From Coffea arabica (Eukaryota > Streptophyta > Magnoliopsida > Gentianales > Rubiaceae), in NCBI RefSeq assembly GCF_036785885.1, contig NC_092323.1, positions 16,748,501-16,812,500 of the forward strand: a stretch of DNA of 64,000 bases, given 5' to 3'. Below, piece after piece: positions 23,177 to 39,976 of this stretch. The notes beneath the pieces are model-generated. The model worked only from the letters and a program-made list of their open reading frames with translations, ran no database searches and was not told the origin of the DNA. The position numbers and the translations under genes were made by a program. Every line of letters begins with the position of its first letter. The stretch's first letter is position 1.

Positions 23177-25300
23177 CTGTTGCAAGCAACAAATCTTGGG
23201 GTGCTCACCCCTCTACAATCAGCTCCGAGTAGCTGGCGTAGCTCATCTGGTAGGTTCCGTAGTCTCTGGAAGCTGATGCTCTTCTTTGCTAGATATTTTG
23301 CATTCCCATTCTCTGCAAAGAAACTGATTGACCTGGGCAATGAGATTATGGTGGGGGCTGTTCTGTACATTGCCTTGAATAAGGGAGATGCTGGTCATTG
23401 AATCCGATTCTAAGATCAATCTTGGATATCCTAAAGCCCATGCCAGGTTCAGGCCATCGACCATTGCCATAATTCTGCAGCTACATTGCTTGCAATTCCT
23501 AGTTTAGCACAGAAACCACCATGCCATCTTCCTAGAGCATCCCGTAGAAGACCTCCAGCACCTGCAAGACCCTGGTTGTTAGTTGAGGCTCCGTCAACAT
23601 TCACTTTAATCCATTCCTCCGGTGGCTTGATCCAACTGATAAACAAAAGTTCCTTTTGTTGCTGATTGCTTTTGATGGACAAAGCTGCATGCGCTTGTTC
23701 AGCCTGTGCTATCAGTTTTGTAGTCCTGACATGAAGCTTCTTGTCATCTCCTTTGATGCGGAACTCATTTCTCCCACTCCAAGCAAAATAAACTGATGGT
23801 CTGAAGCTTTCCAACTACAAGTTGTATTGCACTTTCAGTATTAAGTTCAGTATGTAACCCAATTTATGTAGTAAGTTCTCTTGTTATCCGTGTTTGGAAC
23901 AAACAAGGATTTATACCAACAAATTAGAGGAAAATAATTTTTATGGATCCCTAATATATTACTCGACATTGAAAAACAAATTCAGGATCACACTGGCCTC
24001 TGTTGAATGGATACTTAATGTAGCTTTTTTAAGTTTGCAATACGCAAGGTACAACAACTACTGCTCTTATCTATTTGCAGCAATTACAATCAATACCAAA
24101 TGATTAAGTAAACAAAACAGAATACTCTATGCTTAAAAATGCACACTAATCAAAATTTCAGGCTATGCTTATAGACCAATCAAGCTTTGTTGGTTTAATC
24201 TTTCTTCAAGAAGCTACAGCTGCTCTAACTTCGTTGATGATGGACTGCAGGATGACAGAAGCAGGTTTTTCTCCTCCTTAACAAAATTTTTCCTATTCCT
24301 TTCTCCTCAAATGTGATGGACATTAGTGGCAAGAGACAATCTAGCTACTTGATCAACAAGGTTGTTCCGCGCATAATGAAAACTAATTAGCCAAGAAAGC
24401 GCAATATTCCAAGTATAGGCTTCTCTATATGCCAAACTCAATCCTGCACTTCTCTCCAAATATTTGCAGCATTGTGGTATGCAAAATATAGATGATTAAT
24501 AGTTTTTGCCACCTGTTTAGACAGATATTGCAGCAGCACAAAAGAAACCTTAGAACTGATCATTAGCTCATACTCGAGAAGGGCTTAGACCACACAACCT
24601 CCAACCTTTTGCATTGCAGCTCACACTAGACTTTCTTCTCAATAATGGAATCAGAAATACACCATAGCAACTCTAGGGAGCAAGAAAGATGGAGTGACTT
24701 CAAAAAGCAACCTTACTCAGAAGCCCTTTTCCAGTTTTCCTCCCAACAGGCCAAGCCAACTTGCCATCAACAAGAAATAGATGATACTTTAGCAGTTAAA
24801 GACCTCCCTAAGCTAAAACTGTCTGAAGTGAAACCACTTCCAGCAAATAGCCTATAGGATGCTAGGAGTCATACCTTAGGAAAGTATCTTTTCGATTTTC
24901 CACAATGTATTTAATAAATGGTTTTGTCAAGCTTTTGAAATCAAAAATTTTCCTCCAGCACCAAGCAGTATCTTTTAGCATTTCCAGCTTCCAAATAGAT
25001 TGCCCTTAATCTTATGCAAATGAAACCATCTAATCTACAGTGTATTTATTTTAAAAAAAAAGGGCCAAAGAAGTTAAACAACGCAAAATTAGACATTTGT
25101 TCCACACATACAACCGTCAAAGTCCCAATCCATCTTCCTCTTGCTGGTATAAGATATCCAACCACGAGACAGCGTGACAATAATACAAAATGTAGCAAAT
25201 TTCAGTCTTGTGTGTGCAGCCTTTGGAAGTATAAGGAAAGAACAAGAATAAAGCTGAATACTACATGGAAAAAAATTTATCCATTGCAGACTTCTACCAT
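23177..25300 (-). pseudogene. Decayed LINE (L1-like) ORF2 remnant: RNase H and upstream parts
   Basis: On the minus strand, 23820-23177 encodes pieces of a plant LINE-type RNase H domain. It reads EEWIKVNVDGAS, AGAGGLLRDALGRWHGGF and RLILESDSMTS, then in another frame ENGNAKYLAKK and a terminal stop after FVACNS. At least two frameshifts break it. Upstream on the same strand (24600-24180) is degraded sequence with a GERNRKNF segment. It resembles the WKERNRR-like part between the zinc-binding reverse-transcriptase tail and RNase H of these elements. 24640-25300 is low-information sequence that may be more of the element. No intact reverse transcriptase domain is left, so it cannot move by itself. 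Confidence 0.75.
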
Positions 25301-26055
25301 ACGTTAATCTTTTATTTGCCCTCCCATTGATCCTAGTTGTGAATTTCTCAATAATAACCTTACATTCTACTCCTCTAAGTGTAGATCAGAGAAGAGGAAC
25401 GTCCAAATATATGACAGGAAGATATCCTCTTCTCATTTTTAGACAAAAGCAGAGAGCTAAGCACCTTCCCTCATAAACACCTGCCGAAAAGGCCTCACAT
25501 TTTTGTTAATTTGGCTCAAGACAGGGGAGCTCTTCAAAACTGTGTAGTACCTGTTTTATAACACTCATGGACTTATCACTGATTCACTGGCAGCAGTTAA
25601 GATAAACAGATCATCTCTAAAACATATATTATCACATTTAGGGTGAAAATCAAAACCTTATTCCTCAATTTTGAAATCCAGCAAAGCAGCAATATTGGGA
25701 GTTCAAAGTCTTGAACTTTTGATGTTTAAATACCAGAAACAATGTGCTCATCTTTTATGATTGTAAGCAGCTCAAGACTACATTTGTGAGATGTTAAAAG
25801 CTTAGAATCTAGTTCCATCATGAAGAAAAATGAATCTATCAAAGAGGTAAGATGCAGAGTAATGTTTTAAACTGTAAATGCAGTTGATGATATACGTGCC
25901 ATTTAAGATGATCTAAAGGTCCTTATTTATGTATACATAACTGGAAATAAAGTTGAGTTACCAGGTACTTTTCCGGTACAGTTGAAAATGTGATGATTCC
26001 AACATATCAAATTTAGCTAATTATTTGATTAGTCTATTTTGCCAGGGATGTTGCA

Positions 26056-27512
<1,457 letters not shown>

Positions 27513-28439
27513 CTTGAATATTCTGAAAACTTTTCTTTTGGCCAAATTGAAACTTAGGCAGATGGTTTTGTTGTGAAGAAAGAGTTCGTTGAAGGTGGAT
27601 ATATATAGCAGTAGTAATACAAGTTAAATGCAATAGGTTTCATTTTTTTCCCTCTTGGCTTCAGAAGAAAACCAGGATTGGGAAGCAGAAGAGAATGCTG
27701 TAAACAGATGCTGCCTTGGTTTACAATTTCCGGTTTCTGAAACAACTTTTTCCTTAAACTATCCAAAAATAAAAGAAAAAAAAAAATCAGTAGTTGACAT
27801 TTCCGGGTACAGATTGACTGAAAAACAATCTTTTTGCGACTAACAAAACTTGAGGTTTGGCATACGGTTCATCCAATTAGGAAAAAGAAACCGAGGAAAC
27901 GATGTAGTGTCCAAATCCGTTATTAAAAACTATAAAAAGTTGAAAGCGAGCTGGTCTCAAGTTGTTATATTTTATTACTGGTATCAATAAATAATTCTTG
28001 GTTGATTTGACCAGAAATGAAGATGCTAAATCCATGGTTTTAGGAAATGGGAAACCAGATTTGATTAGTTGTTTTTGTTTTGCAGGAAGCCAGTTTCCTA
28101 GCAATCTTTTCTGCGGCAAAGGAAAAAAAATGGAAAAGAAGTAACTAACATTTGTCTATTAGTTCTTTATCAACTGTATCTGATTGGTTGATTTATGAAC
28201 AAATGGACCAAATCATTTAGCACTGTTTGTAACATAAGCTTTGGCATCTATTTCAAGAGATGTCGACAAATAATATTGTAGGCTTTGGTAAGAGCCTTTG
28301 GTGGACAAATGCCTGATCCCAATTGGTGGAGAGAATATGTATTTCATTCGCTTTTATTTCCAAAGGTTTCAAAAGTTACAAATGAGGCTTATAACTTTTA
28401 TGAGTGATATGATACAAGACCAAAGGCATATATACCAGC

Positions 28440-28822
28440 TAGGGTTGCAAACGAATCCAACTGCTCGCTAGCCGTTCGAACTTGAGTCGAGCTCAAGTTG
28501 ATTAAGTCGAATTCGAGTTCAAAAATACTAAACTCATCAACTCACGAGTCGGTTTGAATTCAATTATATATATATATATATATATAAATAGAAAAATTAC
28601 ATATATCCCTAATATTTTATAATTTGTTAAGAAAAATTATTATTTTATTCATTTTTTAAAAATAAAATAATTATTTTTTTAAGGTTCGACTCGAATTTGA
28701 ATTGAATTCTAGTTCGAACTTGACAGTTTGAGTTTGTCAAGTTCGAGTTCAAGGTTCGTAAAATTGTGTTAAATCTCGGTTCGATTAGGTTAAGACTTAA
28801 CTCAGACTCATTTGCACCCGTA
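28440..28822. mobile_element. hAT-type MITE, 383 bp
   Basis: The element begins TAGGGTTGCAAACGA and ends CATTTGCACCCGTA. It is flanked by ATACCAGC (28432-28439) and ATACCAAC (28823-28830), an 8-bp TSD with one mismatch. The interior is rich in GAGCTC/TTCGAGTT motifs with a (TA)n core. The second segmental unit lacks it, although that unit is also deleted around the site. Confidence 0.82.
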
Positions 28823-30139
28823 ATACCAACATTAATATAGAAACATGAATTGAGCACTTCGAGTACATGAATTTAATAGTTTCATATGAACAAACTACGA
28901 GAAGATACATGAGCGTATCAATTAAGGAATGAATATTTTAATATATCTCTTGGAGAATAAATACACATCCACACTTATTATTTCATTAATTTCATAACAG
29001 AATATTCATATTATTTTAATTTTTATCATATGTGGTGAAGTAAAAGATATTTTCCCAAATGTGATGAATTGGCTCTTGTTTTCTTCGAGTTGAATATTTA
29101 TAACTTGCAGTCATTTTTTTTCATTAGACTTTTATGAAACTAAATTTGAAGACTTGTTATTTGATTTTCTCAATTTCATATTGTAAATAAATCATTTGTC
29201 ATATAGGGTATGTCCATTCTAGTAATGTGCGAATTCAAAATATATGGAATTGAACCGGCAAAAGATAAAAACTATGGAATTGATCAATTAAACGGTTAGT
29301 TCTAAACTTTTCAGCATATAAAAATGTTTGGGATTTCTTGTATTTTTCTTTAAAAGAATTCTTGTATCATTCAGACGGTTGTTTTTTTTTTTTTTTTCAT
29401 CGTCCTTGAATTAGGTTGAGGTAATTCCACTTTTCACCCAGTTGAAGGTCAAAATTAAGCAAATTAGAAAAATAAAAATGTTCTTAGTTTGTGAATTTTG
29501 GCACTTCAACGCTTGCTTTAGTTTTTGTATATAAATTAGGGGAAAAGAATGACAGTTCTTATACATTTACTTAAGTTTTGATAGTTTTTAATAACATAAA
29601 AATTAAACAAACTTTACCAAAAAATTTTGTACCTTTTGTCCTACCTAGAATTTCCTAATACATTTGATCCTACCCAGATATGATTCAAAACCTCCAATAA
29701 AATGATTCCTTATACATCCAAAGCCTCTATATGATTCAATGTATCAATTTTAATGCATATCTTAAGAAATTTATAAGACAATGAAATGGAACTTCTATAC
29801 GTCTATGTGCATTCTAAACTCTGAGGCACAAATAAAAATAGAGTATATTTTTTATACACTATCAGTTGATAATTTTTTTACACTAATAAAGACCTTCATA
29901 AACACCTTCCATAAAGACCTCACATTTTTGCTAACTTGGCTCAAGAGTGAGAAGCACTTCAAAACTGCGGAGCACCAGTTTTATAACATTCATGGACTTA
30001 TCACTGGTAGCAGGTAAGATAAACAGATCGATCATGTCTAAAACATATATTATAACATTTAAGGTGAAAATCAAAACTACATTCCTCAATTTTGAAATCC
30101 GACAAAGCAGCAATATTGAGAGTTCGAAGTCTTGAACTT

Positions 30140-31029
30140 CTCGGATAGGAGAAGCTGCAAAGTCTGTTATTGTCACAGATCGGGTTGTGGTGCCGGAGCA
30201 TGGAGCAGATGTTGGGCCGCAGACTTCGACTTTGAATCCACTTGAGGATGGGGAATTCACTGATCCGGAGTCTGAGAATGACTATTCCATTCAACCAACT
30301 AATGGCGCATTCACAGAGGCTGCATCAGAAGAGAAGGCGATGGAGGCTGGCGACTCCTCACAGCAAGGTAATGGAATTACGTCTGATGTGGCAAACGGTG
30401 CGCTCGCGAAGGTAGACCAAGTTCATGACTCACGTGATATGGTGTCAGTTGGAGACACACCCTTGTGGGTACAAGTACAAGAACAGGAACAAAATCCTCT
30501 ATGCCTCAAAATACACGGTTTAAAGATGTGCCACAATTTAAAGATGTGTTCGAAGAGTTTAAATGGGAGAGATTACATGGTAAGATCCCCCTCGTATATC
30601 AAAAGCCATTTCTTCATTCAAGTACAACATGCAATGATGACAAAAATGAAGAAGAAGAAGATGATTCACAACGCGATAAAGACAAAGACCAAGACCAGAA
30701 ACTAGTTCACGAACAATTTACCCAAGTGATTTCAAAGAAAGCGAGGAAGCAGCAAAAAGGTAAAACAATGCAAACACGTCAAGATGTTAAATCAAACTCC
30801 CACGTTCACTCACAATCCCACAAATGTGGGGCACCTTCATGTGGATGATTTTGTTCGATTCATCTGTTATGTGTTTAGATTCGCAGATTTTTCTATATGT
30901 GCGTATTATTGTTGTCTTTAGCTCTTCCTTTTACTTTAACAGAGGTCAGGTTTGGTCCCCTCTAATTCGCTGTACTCTTTTCGGATATTAATAAATTAAG
31001 GGATGACATCCCTTAAAAAAAAAAAAAAA
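30140..31029 (+). mobile_element. LINE-derived retroposon with poly(A) tail, copy 1
   Basis: The insertion interrupts unit 2 relative to unit 1 and replaces about 27 bp there. It ends in a poly(A) run (31015-31029) after a GGATATTAATAAATTAAGGGATG tail of plant-LINE type. A protein-like stretch precedes the tail in two overlapping frames. It starts VVVPEHGADVGPQ, is rich in acidic and polar residues, and ends KCGAPSCG with a stop. It resembles the end of a LINE ORF1 joined directly to the 3' untranslated region, with no reverse transcriptase. A second copy at 38524-39200 has the same junction, so this is a mobilised deletion derivative and not a one-off truncation. Confidence 0.75.
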
Positions 31030-31339
31030 GCTCATTTTTTATCATTGTAATCAGCTTAAGACTACATCTGTGAGATGTTAAAAGCATAGAATCTAGTTCC
31101 ATCATGAAGAAAAATGAATCTATCAAAGAGGTAAGATGCAGAGTAATGTTCTAAACTGTAAACGCAGTTGATGATATATGTGCTATTTAAGATGATTTAA
31201 AGGTCTTTATTTATGTATACAAAACTGGAAATAAAGTTGAGTTACAAGGTACTTTTCTGGTACAGGTGAAAACATGATGATTCCAACGTATCAAATTTAG
31301 CTAATTATTTGATTCGTCTACTTTGCCAGGGATGCTGCA

Positions 31340-33777
<2,438 letters not shown>

Positions 33778-33863
33778 CTTGAATATTCTGAAAACTTTTC
33801 TCGTGATCAAATTGAAACTTAGGCAGATGGTTTTGTTGTGGAGAAAGAGTTTGTTGAAGGTGG

Positions 33864-33872
33864 ATATATATA
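33864..33872 (-). promoter_or_regulatory. TATA box of ADH1
   Basis: TATATATAT on the minus strand (within GCTATATATATCC) lies 87 bases upstream of the start codon. This implies a leader of roughly 55-60 bases. The same element is kept in the pseudogene copy near 27600. Confidence 0.7.
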
Positions 33873-34007
33873 GCAGTGGTAGTACAAGTTAAATGCAAGA
33901 GGTTTCATTTTTATTTTTATCCTTTTTCCCCTTGGCTTCTAAAGAAAACCAGGATTGCTTCTGCAGTATTGGAAAGCAGAAGAGAAAGCTGCAAACAGAT
34001 GCTGCCT

Positions 34008-34058
34008 TGGTTTATATTTTCCGGTTTCTGAAACCAGTTGACTTTTTCCCTTAAACCA
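34008..34058 (-). promoter_or_regulatory. Cluster of anaerobic-response-like (ARE) motifs
   Basis: Three copies of the TGGTTT/AAACCA core occur at 34008-34013, 34031-34036 and 34053-34058. They lie about 140-190 bases upstream of the TATA box. This core is the known GT-motif of anaerobic response elements in plant Adh1 promoters. The motif is short, so its role is an inference from position and clustering. Confidence 0.5.
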
Positions 34059-35082
34059 TCCAAAAAGAAAAGATTAAAAAAAAATAGTAGTTGACATTGC
34101 CAGGTACAGATTCTGAAAAAACAATATTTTTGAGACTAGCAAAACTTGAGGTTTGGCATACAGTTTGTCCAATTAGGAAAAAGAAACCAAGAAAACGATG
34201 TAGTGTCCAAATCCGTTATTAAAAACTATAAAAAGTTAAGAGAAAAGAAAGCAAGCTGGTCTCAAGTTGTTATATTTTATTACTGGCATCAATAAATAAT
34301 TCTTGGTTGATTTGACGAGAAATGAAGATGCTAAATCCATGGTTTTAGGAAATGGGAAACCAGATTTGATCAGTTGTTTTAGTTTTGCAAATCCAAGTTC
34401 CCAGGATTCTTTTCTGTGGCAAAGAAAAAAAAATGGAAAAGAAGTAACTAACAGTTGTCTATTAGTTCTTTATCAACTGTATCTGATTGGTTGATTTATG
34501 AACAAATGGACCAAATCATTTAGCACTGATCGACAAATAATATTGTAGGCTTTGGTAAGAGCCCTTGATGGACAAATACCTGATCCCAATTGGTGGTGAG
34601 AACATATTTTTCATTCGCTTTTATTTCCAAAGGTATCAAAGGCTACAAATAAGACTTATAAAATTAATATAGATACATGAATTGAATACTTTGGATACAT
34701 GAATTTAACAGTTTTATATGAACGAACTACGAGAAGATACATGAATATATCAATCAACCTTATAAGGGAATGGATATTCTAATATATCTCTTAGAGAATG
34801 AATAGACATCCATACTTATCATTTCATTAATTTTATAACAGAATGTTCATATTATTTTAATTTTTATCATATGTGGTGAACTAAAAGATATTTTCCCAAA
34901 TGTGACGAATTGGCTCTTGTTTTCTTCTAGTTGAATTTTTATAACTTGCAGTCATTTTTCTCATTAGACTTTTATGAAACTAAATTTGAAGACTTGGTAT
35001 TTGATTTTCTCAATTTCATATTGTAAATAAATCATTTGTAATATAGGGAATGTCCATTCTAGTAATGTTCGAATTCAAAATA

Positions 35083-35899
35083 GGGATAATTTTAGAAACC
35101 TTCCCTGAGGTTCCTAACAATTTCACTGAGCTCCCTTGAGATTTAAAAAATTACACATACCTCCCTTGTCATTTAAAATAACAATTTTACCCTTAAATAT
35201 TTTAATGAAATTCCTTTATTTGGTATGCTTATACTTAGAAGGAGTTTTAAAATTATTTTTTCATTATTTTTTCTTCTTATTCCTTTTTTTTAATTTTTTG
35301 TCAATAAAACTGTAGAACTACCACTATTGCTTCTAGTTTCTATTGTAACCAAATGCCGAACTAGTGATTTTTTTGACAAGTTAATTTTATATGTAATCCA
35401 ATGTTTTTGTCTATATTTGTTTTCTATTTTTTGGTACTAAAATTAACAATAAATAAAAAATAAATGGCTCCAAATCACTACCAAATTATGATAATCCCAC
35501 TATCCAAAAAATTCATAAAATTTAAATAAATTATTTCAACATTTTCTTTTCTATCTTATAAATATAAATCCATAATAAAGCATCATCAAAAGTATCTTAT
35601 CATAGTGATAAATTTATTATTATAGTTGTTTATCAAATAGTAGATATGAACATAAAAAATTTGGCACCTTTTCATTATAATTATACTAGATAATCTTATA
35701 ATTGTATAGAAAAATAAATTAAAACTCATTATATAAGGACATTTTTAGGTATTTATTTAAAAAATTGACCAAGTCAATATTATTTTAAGATTTTATTACT
35801 AAAACTATCAAATCAAGAGAGGTAAGTGTAATTTTTCAAACCTCAGGGGAGCTCAGTGAAATTATCAAAAACCTCAGGGGAGGTTTCTGAAATTATCCC
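35083..35899. mobile_element. Nonautonomous MULE-type MITE, 817 bp
   Basis: The element begins GGGATAATTTTAGAAACC and ends GAGGTTTCTGAAATTATCCC. Perfect 9-bp TSDs TTCAAAATA flank it (35074-35082 and 35900-35908). The paralogous unit 1 keeps the empty site GAATTCAAAATATATGG at about 29231-29247, which confirms the insertion and its exact ends. It belongs to the family of 403-1118, with the interior reversed. No coding potential was seen. Confidence 0.95.
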
Positions 35900-36763
35900 T
35901 TCAAAATATATGGAATTGAACCGGACAAAAGATGAAAACTATGGAATTGATCAATTAAACGTTTAGTTCTAAACTTTTCAGCATATAAAAATGTTTGGGG
36001 TTTCATGTATTTTTCTTTAAAAGTATTCTTGTATTATTCAGACGGTTGTTTTTTTTTTAATCATCCTTGAATTAGGTTGAGGTAATTCCACTTTTCACCC
36101 AGTTGAAGGCCAAAATTAAGCAAATTAGAAAAATAAAAATGTTCTTAGTTTGTGCATTTTGGCACTTCAACGCTTGCTTTAGTTTTTGTATATAAATTAG
36201 GGGAAAAGAATGACAGTTCTTATACATTTACTTAAGTTTTGATCGTTTTTAACAACATAAAAAATAAACAAATTTTACCAAAAACTTTTGTAATTATTAA
36301 CCTACCTAGAAATTCCTAATACATTTGATCCTACATAGATATGATTCAAAACCTCTAATAAAATGATTCCTAATATAACCAAAACCTCTATATGATTCAA
36401 TGTATCAATTTTAATGCATATCTTAAGAAATTTACAAGACAATGAAATGGAACATCTATACGTCTATATACATTATAAACTCTTAGGCACAAATGAAAAT
36501 AGAGTAGATTTTTTTATACACTGTCAGCAAATAATTTTTTATTTTTTTTTTACACAAGTTGAGTTAGATAACGCCATGTAACATAAATTCAAATTTGACA
36601 TTTAATCATACACATGTGGCATACATCCAAAGTTGCTTGTGTAAAAAAAATTACTATACTGTCAGTGCATAAAATATTAATCCATAAAAATATATGTATG
36701 TGCATGTATTGTAAACTTTATGTACAACAAAGCTGCACATAATTAATTTTTTCGAATTAGCAT

Positions 36764-37900
36764 TGGTTAAAAAAAAAAAAAGCCACTTGTGGTGAAGTGA
36801 ATATACAGGAAATCTCCCATGATTTCTAAACATACAATTCGACATCTCATGGTTTGAACTAAACTGAAAAGGCGACAAAAATTGTCAAGACTAACATGGG
36901 TAAACAAAATGACAAAAATACCCTAATACATATAAGGATAAAATGCAGAAAACCTCCCAATTGTTAAGCCAACTTACTAGAAAGTCCCTTGTGGTTTCAA
37001 AAAATATAATATACATCCTTTCATGCATAAAACAGTTGCTCTAGTTTGGTTAATATCTATATATGGGATAATACCATGATCACAAAAAAAAATCCACAAT
37101 CATCCATTGCATAGGTAAAGTACATCCCTTTTGATGGTTTTTTCGACCTAGACAATTTTTACCTTCGCGTTTTGTGAACACTCATAAATCTTGTACTAGT
37201 ATTATAAGGTCTAGTTTTGCTACCCACTCGAGAGCTTGAGAAAGATATAAGCAACTATTTTGCAAAATTTTCCTTCACTTTATACAAAGAAAAGTATTGA
37301 AATTTTTACTTTAAATTCTTAAAAAAGAGCCTCGAAACAGTATTATAATAGCAAAAATCCAAATTTTAAACCTTTTCCCATACCCCAAATGTAGTGTACA
37401 TAAAACCGATGGTTGATTTCTCTCAAGAAGCTTTACTCCTTTTTCAATATTTTCCTAAAAGTTTTGGATTAAATCGAACTTGTATGTTTCAAAACTACAA
37501 AGGGCATTTCTGTAGGTTAAGTTGACCATAGGGGCTCTTTTGTAAGGGGTAAAACGGGTATATCAAATGAAAATTAATTATAAAAAAACTGTTTTTAGGT
37601 ACCACTTCCAACTTGTACGTTTCAAAACTACAAAGAGCTTTTCTATAGGTTAAGTTGACCATAGGGGGCTTTTTTGTAAGAGATAAAATGGGTATATCAA
37701 ATTAAAATTAATTATAAAAAAACTGCTTTTAGGTACCACTAGTTACAAAACAAGTGCGTGTGTTTCAAACACGTTAGTTTTGATGATTTCCGTTGCTTTT
37801 TCAGTTTAATTCGAATCATGAGTTGTTAGATTGTATGTTTTGAGATCACAGGAGGCTTTTCAGTTCGTTAAACAACAAGAGGCTTTTTTTTTTTTAACCC
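36764..37900. mobile_element. Mutator-like TIR element, 1137 bp
   Basis: Perfect 9-bp TSDs AATTAGCAT (36755-36763 and 37901-37909) flank terminal inverted repeats of about 120 bp. Both ends read GGTTAAAAAA, AAGCC(A/T)CTTGT and then CTCATGRTTYGAAYTAAACTG. The interior contains a tandem pair of about 135 bp (37478-37612 and 37613-37745) and no gene. The ends match those of 46958-48364, so both belong to one family. Confidence 0.92.
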
Positions 37901-37909
37901 AATTAGCAT

Positions 37910-38364
37910 TTAATAAAGTAAGGCATCACTCGAAAATTGATCAGTGTAGTTCTAAATCACAAAGAAAGAGGTTTGAGCAATTGTGTATGTTGTCATTCTA
38001 AATCAATAACATTTACAAAAAAAAAAAAAACTAGTTAGTTTTGGGCCAGAAAAAAAAATATTACGACGAAATAGTAATATCTTAGAAATGCTCAAATTTT
38101 AGTCATTTTAGAAATTCCATGCTTGGTTTATTTTCTTCTGCAAATGAATTAAGATCCTTTTGCAAGTGAACTACCATTCTAACCATACTCACTTCTCTAT
38201 TTGGTCCAACTATTTTTAAGTAAAAGAAGATTTTAGGAGTAGAATTGTTTATGACTAAAAATTGTATTACATATACATGTCTTGATTTTTCTCCTACGAA
38301 ACAGAGGTTGATTTGATGTTTCCAGAGATTGATCATGACTCAAAAGGGCACTACTTCCTCGTAA
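37910..38364. other. AT-rich spacer upstream of the broken repeat-protein gene
   Basis: No gene is supported. The last 100 bases (38270-38364) contain TTTCCAG and similar acceptor-like sites and could hold the upstream intron of the following gene. Confidence 0.35.
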
Positions 38365-39976
38365 AGACCAACAAGGAGCAACACATGGTGGTTTTCCAAG
38401 AAAAAGAAGTCCAAACAGGTTGAAAGCAAAGTAGCAAACTCGATTGCTAGTCAATCTGATAACCAACTCATGAGGGATATTGAACACATTGATCGTGAAA
38501 TTCAAGAGATGCAAAGGAAAACCTTTTTTTTTTTTTTAAATAGGGATCCATCCCTTAATTTATTTATATCCGAAAAGAGTACAGCGAATTAGAGGGAGGC
38601 CAAACCTGACCTCTGTTAAAGTAAAAGGGACAGCTAAGGATCAACAATAATACGCACATATGAAAAAATTTGCGAATCTAAACACATAACAGATGAATCG
38701 AACGAAATCATCCACATGATGGTGCCCCACATTTGTGGGATTGCGAGTGAGCATGGAAATTTGATTTAACATCTTGACATGTTTGCATTGTTTTACCTTT
38801 TTTTGAAAGCTGTTTCCTCGTTTTCTTTGAAATCACTTGGGTAAATTGCTCGTGAACTAGTTTCTGGTTTTGGTCTTTGTCTTGATCGCGTTGTGAATCA
38901 TCTTTAAAGGGTTTTGATATACGAGGGATCCTACCATGTAATTTCCCCCATTTAAACTCTTCGAACACATCTTTAAATTGTGGCACATTTTTAAACCGTG
39001 GATTTTAAGGCATAGAGGATTTCGTGTCTGTTCTTATACTTGTACTTGTACCCACAAGGGGTGTGTCTCCAACTGACACCATATCACGTGGGTCGTGAAC
39101 TTGGTCTACCTTCACGAGCGCACCGTTTGCCACATCAGACGTAATTCCATTACCTTGCTGTGAGGAGTCGCCAGCCTCCATCGCCTTCTTTTTCGATGAA
39201 GAAAACCATTGAAGAAATTCGAAGACGTCTGATTTTTGCGGACGAATCAGAGGTTGATTTAGGGGAAGATACTCACGGTTACTGGAGTTCTTCACTAATC
39301 TATGATCACTATGAAGAAGAAGATGATAACAGAGTTTTTAATTTTAACACGATGCAAGAATCATATTCATATGAATCATATATGAATATGATGCATCCAT
39401 CAACTAAATTTTGTTTAGACAATTATCTTAACGGCGACAAAAGTCCTGAGGTTGATAGAATAGTTGATAATATTCACTCTAACAAAAATCCAGAGGTTGA
39501 TGCAATAGTTGGTAATCTCGAGTCTGACAGAAGTCCAGGGGCTGATGCAATAGTTAATAATCGTCACTGCTACAAAGGTCCAGGAGTTGATGGAATTGAT
39601 GCAATAGTTGATTGTAGTAATAATCCCTTTGTTGTGTTGGACAAAGGATCAGATGCTGATTTATGGGAGAATAAAGGGGTGGATTGTAAATCTGCACCAA
39701 CTTATGATCTATACAAAAGGGTGAAGGAAGTTATGCATTAGTATGATGCAACCATAATCAGGATCCCTTTTATACGATGAATTCAATGAGAACAAAAGTC
39801 CAGCGTTTGATACAGTAGCTGAAAGAAAGAATGCCTTTGTTTTTATGTCTTACTATGATGGTTTGAAGACCAGTTGGGGTTCAAAATTATTCCGGAAAGG
39901 GACAGCCGGGACTGTATTTCTTGTTTCCTTGCCTTTGCTGTTCGGTTTGATGGTTATGGTTTTTAGAATGTTATAG
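38365..39976 (+). pseudogene. Broken gene for an acidic, repeat-containing protein with a C-terminal membrane segment
   Basis: A reading frame runs 38365-38523. It has a basic start (WWFSKKKKSKQVES) and a helical part (LMRDIEHIDREIQEMQ). It continues in the same frame at 39208-39741 (IEEIRRRLIFADESEVDL). The 677 bp between are a retroposon (38524-39200), so the insertion lies inside a coding exon. The second part carries three to four imperfect repeats of about 18 residues, such as SNKNPEVDAIVGN and SDRSPGADAIVNN. After a stop at 39739-39741, another frame (39761-39976) goes on with a related unit (NENKSPAFDTV) and ends in a hydrophobic segment (GTVFLVSLPLLFGLMVMVF), probably a tail anchor. 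That break could be a frameshift or an unrecognised intron. I do not recognise the family. Confidence 0.6.
38524..39200 (-). mobile_element. LINE-derived retroposon with poly(A) tail, copy 2
   Basis: On the minus strand this repeats the structure of 30140-31029: the ORF fragment ending KCGAPSCG, the same 3' tail and a poly(A) run (poly-T at 38524-38537). It lacks about 190 bases at the 5' end and has small deletions. The 7-bp repeat GAAAACC occurs on both sides (38517-38523 and 39201-39207), consistent with target-primed insertion. Confidence 0.8.

Noticed and set aside
23230-23260. GTAGCTCATCTGGTAGG, which resembles a tRNA or SINE box
   Set aside because: On the minus strand it is coding sequence near the end of the LINE remnant (LPDELRQLLGADCRG), and no cloverleaf or second box is present.
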